A DNA stretch of 64,000 bases from Peronospora farinosa (Eukaryota > Oomycota > Peronosporomycetes > Peronosporales > Peronosporaceae): contig CANTFK010000643.1 of NCBI GenBank assembly GCA_947646735.1, positions 1 through 64,000 of the forward strand, read 5' to 3'. The position numbers were made by a program, and so were the translations under genes. The notes under the pieces are model-generated. The model had not been told where the DNA came from. It saw only the letters and a program-made list of their open reading frames with translations, and made no database searches. Of this stretch, positions 9,363 to 19,460 are shown piece by piece (positions within the stretch are counted from its first letter, which is position 1; each line of letters starts with the position of its first letter).

Positions 9363-9703
9363 CATTTATGTAATTTGTACCATATTTCTGTATAACGCAT
9401 GTCATGATTAAAGTAAAATTTACATTGTTTGGTAATATTTGCGTTATTACGCATCCTAATATTCTCTTTAATTACGACGAGATAATTACAACCTTGTCAG
9501 TATAAGTTTCAGCACGATAATCTGTTAAAACACGATGATTAAATGTAAATCACCAGATGTTAAGCTGGACATGCGGTATTGCAATACAGCTGCGACATGC
9601 TCGCTCTCCCTCCCAATAATGACCACAATAGCGATCACCTAGCAGGAAAATCAGGTAACGGCTACTTTACGTCTTGCCTCTAGCAGACGCTACAGTTTAC
9701 GAA
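9363..9703. other. Intergenic, AT-rich, no gene seen
   Basis: No reading frame of note is present. This is the 3' flank of the right AA17 gene and the 5' flank of the gene at 9704. I see no repeat shared with the rest of the window. Confidence 0.6.
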
Positions 9704-11296
9704 ATGGGATCAAAGCACTCACGTCTTCAGTCATCAAACAATAAGAACCATTCCAATGCATCTGCATCCGATAAACACGATCCCATCATTGATATTTCTG
9801 CAGAAGCACGTGCCGAGTTTACAGTCAAAGACCTTTATTGTCCGTCGAATACGCGACGCGCGCAAATACTTCACGCGAGTGACAATGATCGGTTTTGTAA
9901 ATATCGAAACTACTTTAAGAACCACCATATGTCATTAGCTCGAGAAGTGGGTCGACATACAAGTAAAAGCAAAAAAGACTTGCTCGATTGGATTGAAAAT
10001 GCGATCGGGTCACTCGAAACAGGTGAAAAATATACAAAAGATGAGATTTTAGAGATTGCCATGGTCTCGGCAGCTCTAAGTGAATACAGTGAAGCTTTGC
10101 TGGCTAAAATGTATGATCGAGGTGAGTTCAATGCACTACCAAATGTGCCACTACATACTCGTAATTTACGAATGCCTGGAAAACAACAGGCGTGTCGTGA
10201 TAGCTCGGATGCTGCAAATAAAGACAAACTTGAGGCAGCACATTATATTGGACTAGAGGTCATGCTTCGGCTTAATGAACGGCTATCGGTCGAGCACCGG
10301 ATGGGAGAAGAATTGCGTGAAATTCTCAACCACCCAAGCAATCTCCGGCTTGTACTGGCAACAAGTAATCAGATTTTGCACAAAAAGGTGGATGCAATGC
10401 TGATTAATGCTATTGAGATACCTGCATCGTTAAAAGGTACGGTTGTTGATAGTAAATGCCAGCGTAAAACATCGGCAATTGAATACGACCGACTGGTTCA
10501 GATTGCAAAGCATGCCCAAGAAAAGAACTTTCAAGACGCCATGATTGCAGCCAATGGTCACTATTTGTATGCGAGCTTACGCCAGCAATTTCATTTGGTG
10601 AATGTTGGGGATCGACCCAAGCTGTGGGACACTGAAAAGGACAAGCTCGAGCTTAAACATCTTCCTCGCTCAAGATTTCGCTCACCGTCACCAGCACCAC
10701 GACAACCTAGAACCCCTCCGTCACCAGCAAAGAAACGAGATCCAGAACCTAGAATGGTGAATCACTCATCGGTAACTGCATCCACGTTTTCTGAAAAGAA
10801 ACATCGAAACCCATTTTCTCGCTTGGCAGCTAAAATATTCCATTCGCGCAGCACGAAAACACTGGCGCATGCCACTCGATCCACTTTAACGTCAAGGCAA
10901 ATACCCCAGGAGCCTCCACGTTCCTTGGTACCGAAAGTCCAGGTAAAAGGGAAAAAGAAAAAATCAGTGGCGAAGACGAAAACGTCACACCAGACTGGAA
11001 GTGCAAAGCCCAAGACCAAGCTGGATCGGAAAAAGAAAAATCATCCTCGCACGGTAGCAACAAAGACTATACGAAAATCGGCCCCTCTTTCAAGCGAAGA
11101 GTCTGCTTCATTCGTCAACTCATCTTCGGAAGACAGCGATTACGTTGACGAAGATGATGAAGAAGATGTTGAAGATGTTGACAGAGGTGTTGACGAGGTT
11201 GGAAAGGATGCTGACCGTGTATTTCACATTGGCCCTCGCGGAGGCAAGTACTACATCAATGCAACCGGCAAGAAAGTGTACGCTAAAGCAGCTTAA
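9704..11296 (+). CDS. Putatively N-myristoylated protein with C-terminal PBCV-type basic adaptor motif
   Basis: This encodes 530 residues. I use the ATG at 9704; the frame is open from 9674 but only via a TTG. The start MGSKHS fits the N-myristoylation pattern (Gly2, Ser6), suggesting attachment to membranes. Residues about 40-300 are largely helical in composition and I do not recognise the fold. Residues about 320-490 are Pro/Ser/Lys-rich and look disordered, followed by an acidic stretch (DEDDEEDVEDVD). The last 26 residues (HIGPRGGKYYINATGKKVY...) match the short basic adaptor motif known from chlorella-virus proteins (PBCV basic adaptor, GPRGGKYYxNxxGKKVY). Its function is unknown. An adaptor or scaffold at a membrane is a reasonable inference only. 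Confidence 0.8.
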   Translation: MGSKHSRLQSSNNKNHSNASASDKHDPIIDISAEARAEFTVKDLYCPSNTRRAQILHASDNDRFCKYRNYFKNHHMSLAREVGRHTSKSKKDLLDWIENAIGSLETGEKYTKDEILEIAMVSAALSEYSEALLAKMYDRGEFNALPNVPLHTRNLRMPGKQQACRDSSDAANKDKLEAAHYIGLEVMLRLNERLSVEHRMGEELREILNHPSNLRLVLATSNQILHKKVDAMLINAIEIPASLKGTVVDSKCQRKTSAIEYDRLVQIAKHAQEKNFQDAMIAANGHYLYASLRQQFHLVNVGDRPKLWDTEKDKLELKHLPRSRFRSPSPAPRQPRTPPSPAKKRDPEPRMVNHSSVTASTFSEKKHRNPFSRLAAKIFHSRSTKTLAHATRSTLTSRQIPQEPPRSLVPKVQVKGKKKKSVAKTKTSHQTGSAKPKTKLDRKKKNHPRTVATKTIRKSAPLSSEESASFVNSSSEDSDYVDEDDEEDVEDVDRGVDEVGKDADRVFHIGPRGGKYYINATGKKVYAKAA

Positions 11297-12379
11297 ACGT
11301 TGCCTGTACATGTGCAATATATTCTTATCTAATTATGACAATTCAAGTTTCTCTCTCCATTGTCTAATCATGAAAGTGTACGTACTAGGTCAAGTTTACA
11401 AATTGCGACCATAATGGTGCTTCACGAAAATGGAGAAACAATATGACGGGTCGCAGCAGAGGCACCTTGTATCATTAACGTAGCGGATTCTAGCAAGGTG
11501 GCTACTTGTCTATAGCTCTGGAACGTGATCCAGAATCATAGAGTCATCAAACCTATATGACATGTAAAAATGCAACATCAATGGGTAAACCCCGATCTGG
11601 TACGATGACTTGACGTGTTAACAGAAGGTCATCAGCGTGCTGATGCTTATCAACGCTAGCCAAAGATGTCAATACCTTCGATCTTGGTCAGTTTCGGCTC
11701 ACCGCCGGCTGCACATTGTAAATCACGTCTCGTTCGCAGTATCGTTTGTCTAGTACTCACGACTGTCGAAAGGGTTCCAGCCACGTCAACTTGGACCTCA
11801 TCCCATTTGGGGCGACCCATGTCAGCGTGCAAAGACCTCGAGATCCAGGCAAACTACGAACTTGAGGTTTTCGACGCTGACATGGTCGCTGAAAGAAGCT
11901 TTCCCGTCGTCAGTCATCTTCAAAAGTAGTCAAGCTTGTTTCTCGGCTACATATCGTTATTGCACTAGAGATGCACCAAGCAGAATCGACATAACGGAGC
12001 ACCATGGCTGCTAGACTTGTGCAGTCTTACACAATGACATGACGGTGGAGACATGCACGGAATGCAGCGAGATCACCACAATGGCGTACAACACGTGAAG
12101 AACTACTAGACCGCTTCTGTTAAACTAAATCTGTCGGATGAAGGTACGGATTCGTGAAAAAGGTCAGCGTGCTGTGCTCTACATGCCAGCAGAGAGAGAG
12201 AGGACCTTAACGCTGCATATTATTAACGTCGAGCTTTATCGTGCTTCTTTCTGGCCGTGATTGTATTGTACTCGTGCACTTTGGCACTTCTACGAGAGCT
12301 CATAGATCTCACCTCTCGTTATAACATTCAAGTGATGAATAGCTACGTGTCTGTCTTGGCTAGTGCCAATTCAGTAAGG
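11297..12379. other. Intergenic, about 1.1 kb, no supported gene
   Basis: Frames up to 87 codons exist (for example 11666-11929) but none shows a signal peptide, known motif or partner exon. A short GA run sits near 12190. It separates the plus-strand gene at 9704 from the minus-strand membrane-protein gene. Confidence 0.5.
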
Positions 12380-12796
12380 TTACACTGTCATTACTTTATC
12401 TGGAAACATTGTCAACAGCTCAAGTGCTTTCTTGTGTATCGGAGCTACTATTGTAGCTCTCCTGTCCATAGCATCCATAGCTCGGACAAACTCCTTGTTC
12501 TCCAACTCTGGGAATGGAAGTTTATAGCGTTCATTTCTCTTGGTAATATCGTCCACGGCCTCTTTTCGTTTCTTACTCAAACAATCACGAGTCTTGAGCA
12601 TGAAACCACAGATCAGGAACACACCGGCGTACAAAGTACCCACAATGTAGCAATTCATCTCTGCATTACTGGCATGCACGTCGAATCCATGTGTAAATTG
12701 TGGCTGGAATCGTACGAGTAGACCAAAAACTGGAACAAGACACGTTCCAGTAGCTGATAAAGCCATCAAGACGAGCAGGTACTTGTTGTTCTCCAT
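12380..12796 (-). CDS. Small two-span membrane protein, unknown
   Basis: This encodes 138 residues starting MENNKYLLVLMAL. There are two strongly hydrophobic segments, about residues 5-28 and 48-68, the second ending in a charged run (KKRKEAVDDI). A soluble, Lys/Glu-rich C-terminal half of about 65 residues follows. The frame is open further upstream to 12853. I chose the Met just before the hydrophobic segment, in the context CACACATGG. I do not recognise the family. The gene is in tandem with the SLC44-like gene upstream on the same strand (161 bases between the stop of that gene and this start). It could alternatively be a terminal exon of a longer spliced gene. Confidence 0.5.
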   Translation of the reverse strand: MENNKYLLVLMALSATGTCLVPVFGLLVRFQPQFTHGFDVHASNAEMNCYIVGTLYAGVFLICGFMLKTRDCLSKKRKEAVDDITKRNERYKLPFPELENKEFVRAMDAMDRRATIVAPIHKKALELLTMFPDKVMTV

Positions 12797-12956
12797 GTGT
12801 GTCTTTTCCAATGAGCCCGATCCAGCCCTTTTGAATTTGTATGATCCAATCAAGTAGGTGGGTATCCATTTCGTGTCCTACATTGTAGAGCTTTATTAAT
12901 TGATACTGCACCTTCTTCATCTACCACTTGTTGCAAAGCTCGTTATATGTTCCATA

Positions 12957-14618
12957 CTATGCACGAGTACTGGCTGGTGCCTTGTGATCACGAAAACTCT
13001 TGAGTTCGGCCAGTCGTACAAACCGGTGGTAAATGAGTGGATGCAGTTGACTCAGTCGTTCCGGGTTCTCTGCAAAGCACACAAATAACGTCTTGATAAC
13101 AGCTGCAGTTACTTGCGTGGCCAGGGAGATGGTCGTGTAGCAGAGTGTGAATGATGCTAGTGTAAAGAAGATCGCGTGCGATGATGCACCACGCAATGCT
13201 GACGCAGTCAGTGCGCTCATGACACCTGCCCAGCCATTACCACCTAGCAGCAAAATGCGGCTAGTCAAATCGTCATCTACAATTGCCTCAACGCCGTGAT
13301 GTTCGATCAACTTCCATGCGTCATGCGCTGCTACATAATACGGCTTGTTATAGCCAGCAATGTGCACAAAAGAGTACTTGTGGTACGTGCGAATAAAGTG
13401 CTCCACTCGCTCCGAACGAAGCGAGATGAATCGCTGTGACAACACTGACTCGTCTCGTCGAGCCCAGCGCAGAGCATTCCAGACTACATGTGCCAGTGGA
13501 CACAACAGCGAGCCGATACAAATTGATCCAAACGAGCTCGACAATGCGCAGCGTACATAGTGCAACACCACCTTCCGGTCAAGATGCTCTCCATTTTGCT
13601 CTTGTGTTTCGCCAGTGGTGTCATCACTCAGTGTGTCATGGTCTGCAACGTTTTCACAAACAACATCAGGCGAGATCTCGGTTGACTCATTGTGGTAGTA
13701 CCAGATCATAGTCGTGCCTGAGGCAACAATTGTGATAATATTCTTGAACACATTTGACATCCAGTAGAAATGGAAAACCAAATAAATCATGGCGAAACTC
13801 CAGGGCGAGACATCCCGACCAATATATCCAATTGTTGTACAAATCCAACTAGCCCACACTGTATACGCAATCAGTGTAGCAATTGTCGCATAGCCAAGAG
13901 CCGGATGTGCCACAAGAAAGTCCACGACCAGTTCAAAGAACACTGCGACAAAGTCCAGATTATGATTGGAACGGACGTACCACACCAATTCCAGCACGAC
14001 AACACCCGCACATATGATTCCCCAAAAGATTCCATCGTTGGAATCCAATAGAAATAGCATCATTGCAAGTGCCAAGAGTCCCGTTATGGAAAAAATACAC
14101 GAGCCTTGTACGAATCGAAGCTTGGAATAGAACAGAAACACCAAGAGCCAGCCCATTGCAAACAGTACATTGACAACACTGAGCGAGCGTAACACTACAC
14201 CAACATCTGCTTCGTCCAAGCTCGAGTCATTGTCACGTGAAGTCTGTAAATCACCGACAATGTCCTTGCGTTCGTTCTCATGTCCCTGTCGTATACCACC
14301 ATCCGCACGAATACTGCCAGTTACGACGAGCATCAGAATCAGATGTACCATAAAGATTGCAGCAAATACAACATCACGATACACTAGTGGAGAGTGTAGC
14401 GATGGTAAAGGACGTTCTCCACTGACTGAGTCTGTCATGGACAATGGAATCAGTTTCGAAGCGGATGCCAAGTTACAATCTTCAACCTCTTCATTCAAAT
14501 GTGGGGGAGAGAGAGAAAGGTCAATCGTAGCTGCAACTGGTGACGTTGGTGCGTATAATGTCCCGTCACTCGCGTCATCGATAGCAATACTTGACGGTCG
14601 TGACGTAGGTGTCGCCAT
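12957..14618 (-). CDS. Choline-transporter-like protein (CTL/SLC44 family)
   Basis: This encodes 553 residues, in the usual size range for the family. After a polar N-terminus of about 75 residues come roughly ten hydrophobic segments, with a long hydrophilic loop between the first two. The C-terminal part carries the family's conserved layout. There is a YNKPYYVAAHDAWKLIEHHG segment (the position where CTL proteins have FxxSAKDAFxLL) followed by the VDDDLTSRILLLGG helix. The final TLFVCFAENPERL motif resembles the TIFLCFCED motif of CTLs. It should be a multi-pass transporter of plasma or organelle membrane moving choline-like solutes. The start at 14618 lies in GCCATGG; the frame is open to 14774 but that stretch has no family resemblance. 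The gene is divergent from the BART-domain gene, with 312 bases between the starts. Confidence 0.8.
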   Translation of the reverse strand: MATPTSRPSSIAIDDASDGTLYAPTSPVAATIDLSLSPPHLNEEVEDCNLASASKLIPLSMTDSVSGERPLPSLHSPLVYRDVVFAAIFMVHLILMLVVTGSIRADGGIRQGHENERKDIVGDLQTSRDNDSSLDEADVGVVLRSLSVVNVLFAMGWLLVFLFYSKLRFVQGSCIFSITGLLALAMMLFLLDSNDGIFWGIICAGVVVLELVWYVRSNHNLDFVAVFFELVVDFLVAHPALGYATIATLIAYTVWASWICTTIGYIGRDVSPWSFAMIYLVFHFYWMSNVFKNIITIVASGTTMIWYYHNESTEISPDVVCENVADHDTLSDDTTGETQEQNGEHLDRKVVLHYVRCALSSSFGSICIGSLLCPLAHVVWNALRWARRDESVLSQRFISLRSERVEHFIRTYHKYSFVHIAGYNKPYYVAAHDAWKLIEHHGVEAIVDDDLTSRILLLGGNGWAGVMSALTASALRGASSHAIFFTLASFTLCYTTISLATQVTAAVIKTLFVCFAENPERLSQLHPLIYHRFVRLAELKSFRDHKAPASTRA

Positions 14619-14930
14619 GGCAGGTGAGACTCGATGAAGAGGATAATACCGAATCGATACCGGTATAAAGTACGCGATTAAGTAGCCTTTGTAGCACTGC
14701 TGTTCCAGTGTGTATTGAATGTAGCCATGTGGATTCTTTTTGTACGAATCGACCTGTCGAAACACATGCAGCATGCATTAGAAAAGGTATGGTCGTCATC
14801 TCGCACTTGTTTTTGGAAGTGAATCTCGTGTTTGTATACTTGTATACAAATTGCCAGTGTATTTACCAGGGAGAGAAGAGCCACAATCGCATTTACTATT
14901 TCCTCGTGATCCCCTCTTTTTATCGTCCTT

Positions 14931-15637
14931 ATGGCCAACTTTGATGCGATTGACCTCCTATTACGCTATGAGACACCACTTGTGAAGGACATGGAGCCAG
15001 ATGATGACGTACTTGAGTGGGTGGCCGCATACGTGGGCAGTGAAAGTTTTCAGGAATCCATTAACGACTTTTGTAATGCCCATGCGAGTCATTTTTCCAT
15101 TTTGCTCACCAAAGGAGGACCTTGTGCTGCTGACCTTGATAAGGTCGAATTGTGAGTGTAGTTGTTGTCTTTTTTCTGTCTATCTAGGTACTAAAGGATC
15201 GATTAAATGTTGTCAGAATGTGGAAGGAACTGCACGAGGCTTTTATTGACACGGCAAATGCTAAAATCGAAGCGTTCCTGGCAGAGAGAGGGTTTACTAT
15301 GGACCAGTATACCACTCGCTGTGATGAAGAGATTGCAATCTCGGAAGAGCGGCAGCGACACACGAGACTCAGCTTTTTCGTGCAGATCTTGATGGCCTGT
15401 TGTGAGTACGAGCAGTTTCTCAATCTTATGAAACGTGTGGCCGATCCGGAATACTACGATAAGAAGGAGCTACTATCCGAAGCAGAGAGCCTCGTATATG
15501 AAGCCGAAGAGAAGGGAGCCACCAATGCCGATAGAGCTGCAGGTGCACAGGCCTTTTTGGACTTTTTCCAGGCCAATCCGGACTTGACGCTAGATGAGCT
15601 GACGCAGGAATTCCACAAGAAGATGCAGCTTACCTGA
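14931..15637 (+). CDS. BART-domain protein (CFAP36/ARL2-binding-like), one intron
   Basis: Coding parts are 14931-15151 and 15217-15637, giving 213 residues. The intron is 15152-15216 (65 bases, GTGAGT...GTCAG). The split Leu codon joins DKVE-L to MWKELHEAF and restores one frame. Residues about 25-115 have the BART pattern: a DDVLEWVAAYVGSESF helix, an FCNAHASHF helix, then KELHEAFIDTANAKIEAFLAERG. A Glu-rich helical C-terminus follows. BART domains bind ARL2/ARL3-type small GTPases, and CFAP36-like members are linked to cilia and flagella. In a zoospore-forming oomycete a flagellar role would be natural, but this is inference. A CATTTACTATTT element at 14890-14901 resembles an oomycete initiator. 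Confidence 0.8.
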
Positions 15638-16733
15638 AGCAATATTTCGAAACAGCTGCACATCTTTTTGTATCATTTAGCCATGAGTCCCAGTGGAGTA
15701 GTTATCGTAGACGCATTTGTTGCACCCAACTCAACACCATTCAGCGAGGTAGTAGCTGCAGGATGCCTAGAAGGCCGACGTTATAAGACCGTGCGAGATC
15801 AAGGGCTTGCGCCATAAGATGTAGCCTAATTTGTCTGCCTCTCGCTTTAACAGGAAGAAGTGAGATCGAACTGAAGATCAATGATACGGATCCATCTTTA
15901 CGATGTCAGCTTTTCTTTTCCACAAGTGATCTGACATAAAGCTGTAGTGTCTTTAAATGGAAGCAGCATACCTCGTCTGCGACGACATTAGCTGAGTCCA
16001 GGTATTGACGGCCTTACCACGTGCAGGTACACTGCTTTTGCTTTGGAGCGGACTGATGTCGTCACGACGTGTTTGCCGGTGTTCACCACCTGGTTGAAGC
16101 ACCCTGTCGTGAGTCCATGGGTCCAGTAAAGCTTGTTGTGTGCACAATGATCTGGCCTAATTAGTAAGAAACCGCCATGATCGCCAGTCCTTCTCACCAG
16201 CAAGAGTCATATCATTGTTTATTCACAGACAATCAGTTCCCAATGTCCAGGCAGACCGACCAACGTCTTTAATGTAGCCATTGAGTCAGTCTGTCGAGGA
16301 AGAATAGTGACAAACAGGTCAATTGATTGGTTGGTCCACACTGGTCTTGCTTAAGCGGGCTTTAATATGTTCCCGCGAAGCAATAAGTCTTATGATTGGC
16401 TGAATTAACATATAATCACAAAGATTCATAAACACTATTTCCTCGAGGAGGTTTACCTGAGGTACCCAATAGCCATTTAAATCGTCTATGACGGGATCTC
16501 CATAACTTGCCGTCCAATCAAAGTCGTTCATTTTAGAATAGACCACTCACATCACGTCTACTTCTATATTTAACCAACCAATAAATTATCAGATACTACA
16601 ACATATTAAACCAAAGAGGATCGCAAACGTAGCAGATTATGCAATCATACAAATTTAAGCGCTCCTTGCGAGCAGCTCTTGTGCACCATTCCTCGCCTTC
16701 TACTGCACTACCTCATCGACATCTAACGCGAAA
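15638..16733. other. Intergenic, about 1.1 kb, no supported gene
   Basis: Only short frames are present, such as 45 codons at 15683 and 75 codons on the minus strand at 16319-16546. They have no recognisable similarity or signal. The last 60 bases are the promoter and leader of the eS28 gene, including a pyrimidine-rich CCATTCCTCGCCTTC stretch at 16686-16700 that could be its initiator. Confidence 0.5.
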
Positions 16734-17205
16734 ATGGTAAGCTTCTTAAACGTTCTATGCATTGCCCATGCAGTATTGGTCTGAGTGATCATCTTTCATA
16801 GATGCATCTCCTTCTCCTCTCACTTTTACCGTGTCTAACGGACGCTTAGAGGCTGCGCAATGACAGATTAAAGTCTAGCAAAGCGATAAGCTACGCTACT
16901 ATCTTGTTTTAATTACAGCAGTGGCCTCAGAGCGTCGTCTAGCACTGCAAGACAATATCAGTAAATAGAGAGAAGAGTATGACTAACTAGAGGTATTACT
17001 GTAGGATGCCCCTCGTGACTATATGCTGGCTAAAGTCGTGAATGTCCTCGGACGCACGGGTAACACGGGTAATGTGACTCAAGTACGTGTGGAATTCCTT
17101 CAGGATGACAAGCGTAAGATCATTCGCAATGTCAAGGGACCCGTGCGTGAAGGTGATATCCTCTGCCTGCTTGAGTGGGAGCGTGAGGCTCGACGTCTGA
17201 GATAA
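16734..17205 (+). CDS. RPS28: 40S ribosomal protein eS28, start codon alone in exon 1
   Basis: Coding parts are 16734-16736 (the ATG only) and 17005-17205, giving 67 residues, the normal eS28 length. The intron is 16737-17004 (268 bases, GTAAGC...CTGTAG, phase 0). The joined protein begins [20 protein letters not shown] and continues with the family signature through [14 protein letters not shown] to the EREARRLR end. eS28 sits in the head of the small ribosomal subunit near the mRNA exit. One oddity is the C-terminal motif, which reads [12 protein letters not shown] where eS28 proteins have [12 protein letters not shown]. The Trp codon is at 17176-17178 and is a single C-to-G change from TCG. 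It could be a real variant or a sequence error. Confidence 0.93.
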
Positions 17206-17954
17206 GCGGTCTCTACTATTCGGCTGTAGTGACGAGCATGATGCGATGAACAATTTTCTATCGAGCAGCAAGAAAACAAAGCAGACAATAGTGTCAGTAA
17301 TGCACAAGTTTTGTTTCGTCTTGTTGTTGTCATGGATAAAGAGAACTCGTCGACATTCGCTTTGAACGACTGCAGTAGCTGGAATTCGACCACTTCGTCA
17401 TGGATTGGAAGAGCTGGACAAAAGGGAGGGGATGAGGAAGCCATCCTTTTGGTAGACCGATTATAACTTGCGGTAATATTTCGATGAAACAAAAAAACAT
17501 TGCTAGGGTCATGTACACTATGCGTGAGGGTGTTCTTGTTACCTACTGCAGGATTTAGCAGACTTAAGAACAAGGCGATGAGCGCTGCAAAGTTGCAGAT
17601 TGCTAGAGGTGATGCTGGTGCACCAAAACTCGAGAAAGCTTGGTAAGATCACTGATGCATCTCCCTTGCGCACCAGGGAGATGGATCAGTCAAGCAAAAT
17701 GCTGCTACCACTCTACTCCTCTCTAGCCGATATTGACCCTAAGTGTCAAGCAGATTGTACTTCATCACGCAAAACAATTCATCTCACCGAGTCTTCATTG
17801 CTGCAGCAACGGGTTGGCCAAGCAAGCGATTGCTCAACAAGAACAGCTAAGTTTACTTTCATACGAGGATAGCTAAATTTACTTTCATACCAGCTGCATC
17901 ACTTCAGATTAGTAGCTCATAGAAACCTGAAGAGCACTGGCGCTGCTCCTACCT
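17206..17954. other. Intergenic between eS28 and LIS1, no firm gene
   Basis: This region lies between two convergent genes. A possible two-exon small frame (ATG 17332, GT at 17452, AG at 17551) would give only about 49 residues with no recognisable similarity. I do not support it as a gene. The minus-strand frame over 17100-17573 overlaps the eS28 coding exon and is a shadow. Confidence 0.5.
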
Positions 17955-19460
17955 TTATACACATTCCCACACATTAATGATTTTATCGATGCCGCCTGAA
18001 ATGATCAGTGGAAGGCTCGGGTGGATGTCGAGGCACGTCACGAAATGGCTGTGTGCCTCATCCAGTGTCCGCACGCAGCGACCAGTCTGCACGCAACAAT
18101 GACAAAAATTTGTCAGCACATCAGCATGATATATGTATCAACAAAACCCTCTTACCTCAATGTCAAAGACGCGAATGGTCTTGTCCTCGCCTGCACTGAG
18201 TGCGTACTTTCCGCTAGGGTGAAAGCGAACCTCGCGCACCCAGTTTTCGTGACTTGCAAAAAGCATAAGCTGCATTCCGCTGAAAGCTTCCCAAAGACGA
18301 ACTGTACGGTCACGCGATCCCGACAGAAGAAACTTCATACGGCGGACTGTAGGAACACTCACCGCTCCCGTCGGCTCTCCTGCCGTACTACTAGCCATGT
18401 CGTGGTTACTAGACTCCGGCGAGATGTTTCCGTGAGCTGGAGCAAACGCACCTGAAGCTGCGAGTTTCTTGGCATGTGTCCGTTCAATTATCTGTTGTTG
18501 AATGCCTGTCTTGGCGAAAACGACACTCTCTACAACATGCTCGTGTTCTCGGATCGATTGTAAAATGCGCATGTGCTGCAGATCCCAAAAAAGAACGGAA
18601 CGATCATTGCCACATGAAGCCAGATACAGTCCATCGTCACTCACGGCAACGTCACGCACCCAGTCACTATGGCCAGTGTTAAGTGTATTGACACAGTAGC
18701 CAGTTGACAACTCCCACACTTTGATCGTATTATCACGTGAGCACGAATAGAGTCGATCACTTGAAAGGTCTGGTCCAAATACAATCCCACAGACATTATG
18801 GTCATGTCCACGTAACGTCCTTAGACATTCATAATCTCCATCACTCGAAAAGTCCCAAATCTTGATGGACAAATCCGTCGATGTCGATGCCAGCAATGAA
18901 CCAGAGCCATTAAATGTCACCGCTTGCACAGGATTCGTATGTCCTTTGAGTGTCCGCTCGTACTCGCCCGTCTCAAAGTCCCAGACTTTCACGGATGCAT
19001 CTTCACTAGCTGAAGCCAAAACACTAAAAACTGGATGGAAAGCCACACAAGTAACAGGTGAGCGATGGCCTGTTAATGAGAACTTGGCTGGTGCACGTGG
19101 TAGAAATTCCAAGCGTTGACGAGCTCCTAGCACGTCCCTACGACTCAAAACACCGCCTAATTTGGCATTTTCTTCAAGCTGAACCACTTTTGTCTCCAAC
19201 TCCATTACTTTACGTTGTAAACGTATCACAGATGTCCATTTCTTTTCCAATAGACCTGCATGTTTTCCATCACTGGATTTTGTCACGTCTGCTTCATTTT
19301 CAAAAGCTGTAGCTGTGTCTGTAAACCGTTCACCCATTCCTACAAGATAATCAAGCATTGCCTGATGGCTATAGAAGACAGATTAATGATCATGTAGTAG
19401 AGAAATAGAGAGAGAGAGAGAGACGTACAGGTCTTGTCGTTGTTTATCTGTAAGTACCAT
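17955..19460 (-). CDS. LIS1: LIS1 (PAFAH1B1) dynein regulator, three exons
   Basis: Exons in transcription order are 19429-19460, 18156-19368 and 17955-18086, giving 458 residues. Introns are 19369-19428 (60 bases, GTACGT...CTATAG) and 18087-18155 (69 bases, GTAAGA...TGCAG). Exon 1 gives MVLTDKQRQDL, which joins to HQAMLDYLVGMG to rebuild the LisH dimerisation motif. A coiled coil spans about residues 60-90, then seven WD40 repeats form the propeller; the last exon supplies most of the seventh and ends IINVWECV. LIS1 binds the dynein motor and regulates its force and cortical loading. It is about 50 residues longer than animal LIS1. The excess is a Ser/Ala/Gly-rich insertion between WD5 and WD6, roughly 18370-18490. 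Confidence 0.93.

Noticed and set aside
11666..11929. Possible C2-like domain (YELEVFDADMVAERSF)
   Set aside because: Only a short local resemblance, without the Ca-binding loops or a full domain; no exon structure was found on either strand.
12257..12721. 154-codon plus-strand frame opposite the two-span membrane protein
   Set aside because: Antisense reading of a hydrophobic coding sequence; no independent support.
17332..17640. Possible small two-exon gene (ATG 17332, intron 17452-17551)
   Set aside because: The product would be about 49 residues with no similarity. The better-looking downstream frame (SRLKNKAMSAAKLQIARG) is out of phase with it.
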